Source: Branchiostoma floridae
Lineage: Eukaryota; Chordata; Leptocardii; Amphioxiformes; Branchiostomatidae
Length of the DNA stretch: 64,000 bases
Assembly: GCF_000003815.2 (NCBI RefSeq)
Contig: NC_049990.1
Span: 9,291,115 to 9,355,114 of the forward strand
Reading direction: 5' to 3'
A program made the position numbers and the translations under genes. Every line of letters begins with the position of its first letter. The first letter of the stretch is position 1. Positions 44,801 to 56,800 of the stretch are shown here, in pieces. Under the pieces are notes generated by a model. That model was given only the letters and a program-made list of their open reading frames with translations. It made no database searches and had not been told where the DNA came from.

Positions 44801-47800
44801 TAGGATACGGACTGGCAGAACTTCAGATCAAAATTGCTCATCTCCCTGTGTGGGAGTTCAAAGGCGACACGCCGTTAGAATTTCAAAACCCACCTGAAAT
44901 GGAGCACTCTATGGATAAGTAGACATGTTATGCCCACACATGTGAAAAAAGGATATTTGTACGCTTTAGAGCCCAATGTTTCTACATCAGCATGCCATTT
45001 TTCTCGGACGGCTAGAAATCCATTTTCGGAAATAGGTGCATTGCTTCCCCTGAAACCTAGAAATTTGTATAGGGTAAAAATGGGTGCACAACATAAATGC
45101 CTAAATCCAACCCAAATCCTACAACTACATGTACATTGTAAGTTCAAAATTCTAGTTTAAAACCTTATCTCGTTTTACATTTAAATGTCAAGAATGTATG
45201 GTATATTATACAATAATCCTTTACAAAAACTCTGTAGACACATTAATGGGTGTGCATTGATGTGTGTTAGTACTGTTTATTCTATGTTTTCCAGTTACCA
45301 GGGCTAGCCCTTTGAAATAGCCTTCAGTTATTAATTGGGTATCCCTTGCTACACACGTCTTTATATATAGCCTAGAAAATTGAATCAAATCAAAACCTTT
45401 ATATACGTAACCCTACGTAGACACCTGGTGCACCCAGGGTCGAAATCAGGTGCACAACTCTCATTTTGTGTGCACAAAAACTGCATAATATCAGTGTATA
45501 TGATGCCCTTCTTTGGAAGAAAATCATTTGTTTCAATCCATTGAACACATCTACAGGGGAACTTACAGTGGTTGTCGCCCATACAAACCAAGTTTTTGTT
45601 AGCTTGGAATTCAGCCGTATCATAGCTCCCGAGTCTCTTCTGTCCTCCCCATATTTGCGGAGAGGACAGAAGAGACTCGTGAGCTATGATACGGCTGAAT
45701 TCCAAGCTAAGTTTTGTGGCCTTGGTAATAAGTAGTTTACATTTGTACATGACTTGTATAGGACTGGTGCAGATTCCTAAGTCTACATTATAGGCACCCA
45801 TTGCACTTATACAGGGGAATTGAACTCTAACCACAGCCAAAGGCTAGGCTATTTGCTGTGCTCTTTTCTCTTTTTAGTGTACATCACACACTTTGTTTGT
45901 CTGCCATGACATTTTTCTCTATTTAATTCTATATATCTCTATATATTTTTCTGATAAACATGAATCCCATAGAAATTGAACAGTCAACAAGAATACATTT
46001 GGGAAGATTTGGCATATCTATGATCGTGTACTTGGATCTGTGAAAACCCTCGACCAACAACATGGCTTACAAATTCAATTCCAAGTGTATCAAAAGATAA
46101 TCCTGTACAGATGGGTGCTTTTGAGGAGACCTGGTCGTAGTTGATAAGGCTTTGTCAGTCTTTTCTCTATCAGCTTAACTACTATCTGATTAAAGAAATT
46201 GCTGTGGGTTTCAAGACATCAGGGCTCGAAATTCATTTTTGGAATTAGGTGCACTGGTGCACCCAGCTTAAAAAATTGGATGCACCAAAAAAATTTTGGG
46301 TGCACCACTTAAATTCAAGTAATAACCTAATAATAAAACTTAGTTACAAGCTATCAAATTCTTAAACAACAGACATTTTTATTATCTTTCTAACACTTAG
46401 ATGTCAAGAATATGATGTACATGTATACTAAGTACACTTTGATATCTTTACATACATAAACCTAAGAAAATATTTGGGTGCACCCTGTGCACCCAGAGAA
46501 AATAATTGGGTGCACAGCGCCAATTTTGGGTGCACCTGGGTGCACATGCACCCAGTATTTCGAGCCCTGAGACATGTTATGAATATTAAGTCAATCAATG
46601 GCCTTGTGCTGTGAATGTGGTATGAAAGTTGATAACATTTCAATTATATCACTTAGAGCTTTCAGTGAGTAAATTTACACAGTTTTAGTCAATTTTGCAT
46701 ACAAAATGAGCCATGAATTCAGGTATTGCATAGATTATCATGTACAAAGATTCAATAATATCTATAGCAAAACAGAAGAAGGTCATGGTCAATGTGAGTC
46801 CTTCATGTATTTGGAAAGTAATGTAGTATTCAGTTCAGTACTACACTTTTGAAGGGTCCTTATGAAAAATTTGCTTTTAGAAGTCGTGTTTTGTGAAGTA
46901 CAAATGAGTGAAGATGCTTACATGACTGTAGCCCTCTCAGAATATACATCTGATTATGTTATCAATATCCTTGACTGAAAAATACCCACAAGAACCTTCA
47001 CATCACCGTAAGCGTATGGGAATTTGTAACAATATGAAAACCAACTTTACGTTACTATTTTGTGAAGCAGGCTGTTGTAAGATTGTGTTGAAAGTTGTTT
47101 TTTTGTGAGACTGGACTCAAGCAGAAATTGGGGAATGACAGATGCTTTCTTTTATGTGTACGTGCTTGGTAAACTGTTTTAAGTGCTCTCTCAGCTCGTA
47201 GAATACTTCAAGGTCGTGCCACTTAAAGCTTCCTACTAGGTACTTCAAATTCACCAAGGTCACATCAGCTACATGCTATATTTTTTTAAAGGGGAAGAAA
47301 ACAGAAATTTGAAGTAACATACAGTGTATTGCACTGGGAGGCAGTAAGAATTTCTGAAAATATCAATAAATTTGACAGCAAAACTAGATTCAATTTGTCA
47401 GATAAGGAACTGTCAACTAGTTTGAGTAACTTGACATAATTCAAAAGCTTTTTTGCATCTTTTTATGCTGTGGAACATGAACACATACACGTATATTCAA
47501 GTATGCAAACAGGCAAATGGAATGTTACATACATTCAGAGTACATATGCATGTACACTTACATGCACACACCAAGATATACACAGACACACACACATACA
47601 CATCACGCAAATACATTTTTCCATTCACATATACACACAAATACACTATTTATACTTGCGTCCTTACTCTTTTTTCTATTTATACAGACAACTTTATTCT
47701 TACCCAACTCTACTTGAAGGAACTACTAATTATATAAACAGTGCCTTCTCTTCCAAACACCATCTTCAATATATTCCAAGATTTGACCCAGGTTCCTCTT

Positions 47801-50800
47801 GAATTATCCAGGAGGCAGTTCCGGACCCTCCCTGTAATACTACTAGACTGGCAGAGGAGTGTAATTACATTTGTGGATCTAACAGCCATGATATCAAACA
47901 CATGCCTGTCGGCACCACACCTGAGGGGAGGCAAGCAGAATACTGATTTTCAAGAAATAATTGACAAGGCAGCCGCATTTAACCAGACTGCATTTTGTAT
48001 CTATGACATGAGGGACTGTTATCCTACAATTGTGGTATGATTGCAAAATGAGCACATATAGTCATGAATGCATGTGTTCTGCAACATTTAGCTGTCTACT
48101 GGTTGTCCTAGAATCTTCCAAAATTTCTGATATACAATTGAAAGTGGTCGCACCATTAAGATCTATAGAATGCCTTTGTTTTTGTTCTGTAGCTAACTTG
48201 TTTCCAAGTCTTGTTTACTTCGGTAATGTGACAGGCAATGTCATTTGAAAGACAGAAACAGATTGGACTCAATCTGGGCAGGCAGCTCAACATATTGATG
48301 ATGATGAAGATTTCTTTTTGCCTGAAATTTGAGGAATCCTTCGATCTTGATTTTAAGACCCTTCCATCTGTCATTCTGTTGTAGTTTCTTTCTTGCACCT
48401 TTTAAGATAAACTTTTTTTTTAGTTTTGGAATCAACAGTATATTTACCCATGATTCCCTTTGAACATGATGTAAAGGTTTTGCCATCAAACTCATCAAGC
48501 TGCTAAATATGGGCATAGTTCCACTTACGTAATTATGGCAACGCTCATTTCCGCTTCCCGCACTTAGCACAACTCTTTTGTAACAACCTTGGAGTTTAAT
48601 TATCATACAACCCTGCTATGCATTCTGTAGGGTTCGCAAATGCATATTCAAATGGTGAGCCATTTTCAGTCCAACACATACAATCCCAGTGATGAGCAAT
48701 TTTCAGGGTAACACGGAACCAAATGATGAGCCATTTTCTGTGCCATTAGATTTCAGGGACCTCCAGAGTTCTCCACGTGAGTCTAATTGTAATGGTTGTC
48801 CGGCTTCTGGGGTGATAATTGTAACTCGAGTGCCATTCGGAAGGACAGTGGTTCAGTAATCGTGATCCATTAGTGTAATGACGCAAACTTTTCCATGGCG
48901 TAATCTTTTTCCAGATTTGTGTCCTCAAAGTGTCTTTTCTTTTCTTTTGAATTCAGCGTCACCATCCTTATTGTAGTATTTCAGTTCAAGCTGAAGCAAG
49001 CTGTTATCAGCTGTTATCCTGACTGTTGTGTGTTGCCAACCATTGTGCCCCTCATATGAAGTCAAATGAAAATATAAATGCACCCTGTGTTTGTTTAAGA
49101 GGATTAATCAAACAAAAATAACCAGGTATATTTGCTTATGGAAATATAATTTCTGAATCAAGCTATAAACCCTAATGTAAGTATTACTTAAATAGCCAGT
49201 CCTCACTTCTCTTTGTTATGATCATCCTGCACCAGGCAACCCCCAAAACATTCCACATTCAGCAACATCTCCATTAAACATCATTGAAATATTCTGGGAA
49301 AACTTGTCTTTTTACATTACAGACTAATTGACAGTGTTTGTATGAATGTAATGGTGCTGAATTCATTATGATACATTATGAAAAATTAATCTTTAATCAA
49401 TGTAACATTCTTACAATTTCTCAATTACTTTCCTCATCTATGCCATTCATATTTTAGTTGCTTAAGGGGACTCCATACACTATACATTTTTGGTTGCTCT
49501 AGTGGGCACCATACATTAGGCTAGGCATCAGAATAGAAGAATGGTGCCAATTACAGCATTGAGTGATGGTTGCTGTGGAAATTGAATCTGTTGTTTGTAG
49601 CCTGTTTGCATAAGTCCTTGAAAACAGTTACAGAGGAGACTGAACAATGTTGCAGCAGGGTGTTGAAACATTCAGTGAAAAACACTTAGGATGCTGTCCT
49701 TAGTGCTGAATGTGAGATTGCTTTTGCACAGCCGAATGAGCTGGTGTGTTGAGCTGAAATGGTGGAACTCGTTGCCACTGAGCACTGTAGGAGCATCCTC
49801 ATTAGATACCTGTTATCAAGGGTTACGGCTAGATGTGCAAAGGTTTGGTGTGACAGGTCGTTTAATGTGATACAACAGGCTGCTGCTGTGCTTCATGCCT
49901 GCAAAGCGTGGGTGTTATACCGTAGGGTGGTTGTACCGGGTGTGCAGATGCAGATACAGATACAGCATCATCATCAGTCATCCTCTTGCAAGCTGGGGCA
50001 AGTAAAGTTCAATCTCCAGAGCTGTCTGACCTTCATTACAGAAAGAAGTTTGTGTCCTTCCAAATCTGTTTCTGTTTCCATGAGTTCCTATAGATACGTA
50101 TACTCATAGATATAGATAGGCGGTAATACCAGCTGACCAATTCAACTTTGGGAGAGAGAGGGGCTTTGGAGCCTTTCCTTGGTACTGAAATTTATGGCTG
50201 CTGTGGGTTTCAAGTAAAACATTGTTATTCCAAAAGCCTCTACATGTAACAACTCTTCCATAAATGAAAGAAACAGCAGTTGGACAGCAAAAATCCTTGG
50301 ATGGTATTAACTCAGTTTGCAGCAGATACTTGGGAGACAGATGTTGAAAAATGAATAAGTTGATGTGTTGTGGCAAATGGTGATTATCCTGGATGACCAG
50401 CTAAGATTCTGAATCAGAATCTGATGATCCAAAGAGGGGAAGTTTAGAACCTGTCCTTGGTGCTGAATTTATGTTTGCTATATGATAGCTTTCTGCTGGA
50501 ATATTGTTATTTTGGGCCACACCAATTTAATTTCTTGGTTCATGGATTCGCTCGCTCCTATTTTTTGGAAAAAAAAATAAAAATAAAAATTACCACTCAG
50601 CAAAATTTCACCATTAATGAAGCCATTCACCAACTTTCTGGTGTAGCAAACATAAAAACTGACACTACTTTTGTAATTTTCAATGAACAGGTGCTGTTAC
50701 TGTACAGTAATAGTGTTTTTGTACTTTTTTCAAGCTGAGAACTTTTTATTCTTTATGTTTTGGATTAGCCTTTACCTTTACCCCAACCATTTTACAAGTT

Positions 50801-53800
50801 TTATTTTTATTTTTATTTCGCCCTCTCGCTCCATATTTTTTATGAAAAAATCCGTGAACCAAGAAATTAAATTGGTGTGGCCTTATCTATTTAATTTCAT
50901 TTTATTGAAATTGCAGACAATGCAATACATGGCAAACCCAGGCAGCGTAGCTGATATTGGGTGCTAACATATTCATACATATACACTTCTAGAAAACACA
51001 TGATTAACTCAAATGGTTATTCCAACGCCCTCTACATGCATTGCTCTCCCTTTAAACAAACAGCAATTATAAGACAACAAAATTCTGCTTGGATTGAATT
51101 CTTTCTCTTGCATACTACCTGAGAAACCTGCAAACCAAATAGATAATGGGAGGACCAAGAATGTATAGCATTATTCTCCCAACTCTGCATGTTTTGAAAT
51201 GTTTTGGTGTTGCCGGTGGTTTTCTAAAAGCCCTTCTAACTCAACATAATCTGAACATAATTCTACCCTCCAGAAATTTTATTCTATATCAAACCTTTGC
51301 ACTTTTCTCAAATTGGCTTTAGATAAGGCTCACATACAAAAGCCTCCCATCTCCGGTGTTCCATCAAGTCCTGATTTCAGACCTTTTCAGCCTTTATCAT
51401 ATTTAGTACATAAAAGGGGTGAAAGAAGTGGAAAAGTCTGCAGGCTAAAGATAGGCTGTAAAAGGTTGTTGAACTGTTAGGAACGCAAAGGGGCAAACCA
51501 AGGCATATTCTATAGTGAACTGTATGAAATATACATGCATAAGATCATCTCCCATTTCTAAACAATATTCTGACTTTTATCCATATAAGTAGTTGCAGCA
51601 TTTTTCTCTAGTTTATTTTGAGTAAAGAATTGTGTTTTTAATTCTCCATACATACATACATACATGTATATTCACAGTTTCCCCCGATATGCAAGCTTTC
51701 CTTGGCTCTTGAATTTTACCTTCCCCAGTTGATTCCCAACCTTTTAGCCCATTGAAGTGTTAAGAGCTTCCCTGCGGAGCACTGTGGAGAACACTAGTGT
51801 AATGTAAAATTCAAAAGCAATTGATCTCAACCCCTTACACGGTTAGCATACCATAAAAATTCACAACACGAGACCAAATCTTAGATGGTATAGTGTTATT
51901 ATTTCGCACATTGAAGCAGCCATTTGGTTACTAATTCTCTAGTGGTTATGGAGTTAAGTTACAGGGAGAATATCTGAAAGTTAAACTGATCATTTTAATG
52001 TTTATTTATTTGTTTGTTTGTTTGTTTGTTTCACAAGGGGAAACATATGGCCCAATGAAGGGTCTATCAGTATCACTGTTGTTGTACAACAGGTTTTAGA
52101 ACAGCAAAATTGAGGGCTGTTTTTGAATAAGTGTGAATGCTTTTGACATGTGAATAAGATAATTAGTTTTCCTTCCTATTTTCTTGTCCATCCAGATTAC
52201 AGTGTACCTGGGGAAAAGAGACTTTGTCGACCACCTAACACATGTGGACCCAGTAGGTAGGTATCTTGAAGAGAAATATTCATTCAGACCCTAGTGGCAC
52301 ATACTACAAAGGACAGTATGTTTCTTGCTGTTTCAGCCGCAGTGTATATTTTTATTGGGAAGGTTTGCTAGCCCTTCCCTTTTAACAATCCCTGAGGCCA
52401 CACCAATTTAATTTGTTGACTCATGGATTTTTAGAAAATAAAAATATTGCAAGCAGACATTATAAAACTAGAGGATAGGGAGAATCTTGAATATGACTGT
52501 ATTCACGCCATAAAAATGAGAGTACCAAGGCATACACCTGATTCTCAGGCTTTGTTTTCATTATGTTTTGCATTGTTTTTTTTAATCTTTGAACCAACAA
52601 ATTAAATTGGTGTGGCCTGAGGTACCTCCCTGAACACCACTATTTTACATCCATTCCAAAAGTTTTTAGCAAAATTATACTTAGTCTAGCCAAAGCATTC
52701 ATTCAGTGCAGCAAAGGTTAGCTGCTTTCATATGGCCAGAGAATCGGAAAGGTTTTCTTTTAGACTGAACCTTTTGTCTGCACTGCCATGTAGCTTTGAG
52801 GTGTAGTCATGCCTAGCCAACATGGAAATGAAAGTGATGGAGAGCATGGCTACACATGGGCTTTACCAAATACTGCAACAAAGGCATACAGAGAGGGGAT
52901 TGTAGCACTGACCTTTCTGAGAATCAAGTTTCAATGCCAGCATCAGTGCACTTAAATTGAACTTAGTGGTGATTTTGAATACTGTACTGGGCTTGGTTGA
53001 GGCAGGGGAGGGGGCGTTCAGGTAGCAACAGACTATGCTGTCTTTGTAGGATTGAACATCGAGTGTTAGAATGTTCCTGTAGGTAGGGTGCATAAAAAAT
53101 CTTCTTACTTACATCTTACATCTTACATCTTCCCCAGGTAGGCCTTAAGGCCTGTCAGCTGAGAGCATGTTTTCCACTCTTCTTGATCTTGAAAGATCCC
53201 CTCCTCCTCTAGTCTATCTAGTCTGCCCAGTCTGTACTTTGTCAGTATCTCCTGTATGTTGTCTCTCCATCTTTGTCTGGCTCTGCCCAGGAGGCTCTTT
53301 TCCTTGGTTTGTATTGGAAAGCAATCTTGGGAATTCATAAAGAAATTCTACTGGCTCAAACCAACTTTTAACTTGCCTAAAATGTAATTCACGTATTTCT
53401 TTGCATTTTTACTGGCAGCAAGGAAATCCTTTTATATGTCAGTAAAAAAATAACACTTTTAAAGCATAAAACAATGTTTTAGCTACAAGAACAAAGACTA
53501 AAGACTCTTCCAGCTTGCTAAATATATACTTTGTATGGATGTCATCATATGGGTTTATAGTGAATAACAAAAAGTAGAATCTCATCAGAAACCCATAAAG
53601 GCAGATCTGTAGTCAATATCTGCCTTTATGGGCTTTCTGACAAGATTCTAGGGCTGGTAAATCTGGCAGGCAACTATCAGCGTGATTCAGTCAGGCTTGT
53701 GGAGCAATATATCTTAAAGTTAAACCCACATCTACCCATTGAAAAATTACACTGGCCTAATCTGACCAGTACTGGAGTACTCAGTCTGCACTTTCAGTGG

Positions 53801-56800
53801 TCCCAGGCAATCATTCCAATGGACTTGTCCAACCGTGCTTTGAGCTAATTCTATGGAAACAAGGTCTTAGACAGAATTACAAGCAAGAATTTACTAAGTA
53901 ATGTCAGTAAGACTTCGTTATGCAACATCCTTACTGATTTTCTTAGAAAGCTCTCCTGTTTGATCCTTAAAGGCCTCACTGTCTTCCCGCAGTGTTTGAC
54001 AGTGGAACTGTTCAGATGTAAAAATAGCCCGCATCCTAATGTAGCCTTCCTGTCTGTCTGCTATTCAAGTCCCACAGGGAACATAAGACATGATGCGAAT
54101 GCCAATAGTCGGGTGTAAAAGCCTGTATTACACTTATTCACCCGCCGAGTGTTGGCTACAATTGGTTAACGGGCTAGGCTGCTCGCCAGGAAAAGTTTAG
54201 GATGGATTTAGGCAGCTTTTACCCAGTGAAATTGTCTAAAAATGCATTGTGTGTTTGGAATATATTGCGACCTATGCATGAAGACAGAATCAATAAAAAT
54301 TCGTGTAGTTCTTGCTTCTTTTGCTGACCCAATGGTCACCACATAACAAGACCTGCTGGCCACTTCAAGACGTTACCCAAAGGCCACTCTTCTTGACGAA
54401 GGTTATGGGTTACATGAATAGATCAGAAACATCATAACTAAACTTAACTCAATTGTTCAGTACTAACTGACCCAATATGAAGCAGGGATTCATGTTAAAG
54501 GTTGCTTGCATTAGGAGCTAAAGTTAAAGTTTGCCCATTCACAGCAATATTCAACAAAAGAATGTGTCCATGTCCGGTTCTAAATTCATCAAAAGGGAAA
54601 AAGGCTTTCATGAAAGATATTGTAAGACATCACAGGGCCGGCACAAAATTCTGTCCCCAAGAGATTTCTGTGTGGCTCTTTTGACTGTTTTTATCCCAGT
54701 CTCTGTCTGTGTCTGATCCGCTTTTGATCTCATATAGAAGGAATATGAATCTAAAATATAGAGGATTTGAAGTTCAAAGGTCCAAATCACATTTTATTGC
54801 CACCTCCTTGAACTGTTTGAAATATTAAGAGGGGGTAACAAGAATTTTCCATCGTACCTCTTTACTCCATAGCAGCACCTTTATGTACATGTAAATGGCC
54901 AAGGCCTAGGAAAATAAATCTTATGTTTCTGATTATGACTTTGAAAAAAAAAGGGGTCAGGAGGTAGTGCTCTAACAAGTACAGTTTAGCAATGTAAAAC
55001 TTAATGTACCTTGCCAGCGGTTCACCAAAAAAGGCCAGGGTCGACAGGTTGGCTGATGTCTGTTGGGTAACCAAAAACACAACATTTTGTCCTTGGTCCG
55101 AGTGTAATTCTGATCCAGCCAGGCGAAGCTCGGCACCCAACATTCTGCCTTTCAGCACCAAGGTCATGTCTTTGGCTGAAGATCATACTCGTCTATTTTT
55201 AGAAGAGGAAAGATTGAAATTAGTGGTTGACCTTGTGCCCAAAATTGATATGTCTTCTTGGAGCTATCATTGATGTGCAGTGCATGATAATCATGCCTTG
55301 TTATGTTTTCCCTGAAGGAGAAAACATATCTGCAAGGAAGGTTTACAGAAAAGGCTGGGCTGTCTACTTGGGCTGGCTATCATCAGGCTGAGGCTTCTCA
55401 GGCTACCCCATTCATAGCCCCAATTCTTTTTTTCAAAGTCTTTGAATTTCGATACAACTTGTGGTTACTGTACTGCATCACCCTAGTGATGAAAGAAATG
55501 GGGAAAAATGTACTGTACTGAGATTATGGATTTGTACAAGAGCATCAACAGACAAGTCCTAGGCACGCTGAACTTTATTTGATTATTATGCATGGAAAAC
55601 ATGTGCTCAAGCGTTTTCAGACAGCTTTCATCTAATCCATGTCAGTCCTTTTTATATCTCTCTTATTAACCCTATTTGATAATTGTACTTTTCTGTGCTT
55701 TGCAGATGGCGTCATTCTGGTGGACAAAGAATACCTGAAAGACAGAAAAGGTAATGACTGAGGAAATGATATGTCANNNNNNNNNNNNNNNNNNNNNNNN
55801 NNNNNNNNNNNNNNNNNNNNNNNNNNNNNNNNNNNNNNNNNNNNNNNNNNNNNNNNNNNNNNNNNNNNNNNNNNNNTTTCATATTTACTTTAGTTTAAAC
55901 CATCACGACCCCACATATGTTTCTTTAGTTTAAGTATATCATGATTGTGTTTGTATTTTGTATTAATTTTGTGTATGGGCCGTAGTGCCTGAAATAAACA
56001 ACAAACATTGTGTACATTAGTAACTTTTTTCATTATCCGCCTCTCTCGCAGTGTTTTCGCACATTCTAGCAGCATTCCGATATGGGCGGGAGGACCTGGA
56101 CGTGTTGGGGCTGACGTTCAGAAAGGACCTGTACATCGCCTCTGCCCAGGTCTACCCACCGGTGCAAGAAACACAGAAGCCTCTAACCAGACTGCAGGAG
56201 AGGCTCATCAAAAAACTGGGACAGAATGCCTATCCTTTCTTCTTTGAGGTAAGAAACAGACAATTGCAAGAAAGGGTGCTAGGAAGAATGGAATTGGAAT
56301 TGTATGAAGTCATACTGAACAGTAAGGTCTGTCACATATTAAGAAGACTCTCTTTTAAAAACTGAGACAGAATGCCTATCCTTTCTTCTTTGAGGTAAGA
56401 GACAGACAGGAAAGGGTGCTAGGAAGAATGGAATTGGAATTGTATGAAGGCATATGTACTTAGTTTCTTTCACACATTGTCAAGTAGATTTCCTTTCGAA
56501 ACTGGCCATGGGACAGAATGCCTAAAAAAGTATGCTTTCTTCTTTGAGTTAAGAAACAGACACTGATAATGGTAGGAAGAATGGAATTGAAATTGTAAGA
56601 TGTCATATATACCATGAATTGGGGCAACAGAAAGTGAATAGTATTCACAATTTTTCATCTTGTACATGTATATGTGTGTAATTGAAATACAAAATGGAGA
56701 GAAAGAAATCTCTGGCACACCCCTACCAATGTTGCTGATTGGAACAACCCTATTTTCCTCCACAGATGCCCAAAAATGCACCATCATCGGTGACGCTGCA

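Larger units (their letters stand above)
49690..51130. repeat. Diffuse duplicated segments with CCTTGGTGCTGAATTTATG words
   Basis: TCCTTAGTGCTGAATGTGAG (49697), TCCTTGGTACTGAAATTTATG (50177) and TCCTTGGTGCTGAATTTATG (50454) recur. TTATTCCAAAAGCCTCTACATG (50226) matches TTATTCCAACGCCCTCTACATG (51018) with similar downstream words. This looks like an old tandem array broken by the insertion at 50515-50882. Confidence 0.5.
41868..52195 (+). other. 10.3-kb arrestin intron
   Basis: No coding exon was found inside. It carries most of the right-hand repeats: the AGTTCA element, a 50-bp-arm hairpin, a GGGTGCAC element, a LINE fragment and a GGCCACACC element. A large intron after this short exon is a common feature of arrestin genes. 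Confidence 0.75.

Noticed and set aside
47453-47802. Overlapping forward frames rich in His and Thr
   Set aside because: All three frames are open because of CA-rich composition; no coding signature.
54862-55273. Overlapping frames of about 90-100 codons considered as a gene or an arrestin exon
   Set aside because: Arrestin reads continuously without it, and neither strand shows a family motif.
56008-56365. Longer reading of the arrestin exon to the stop at 56365
   Set aside because: Arrestin homology ends at the GTAAGA donor at 56249; the extra residues come from the intronic 146-bp repeat.
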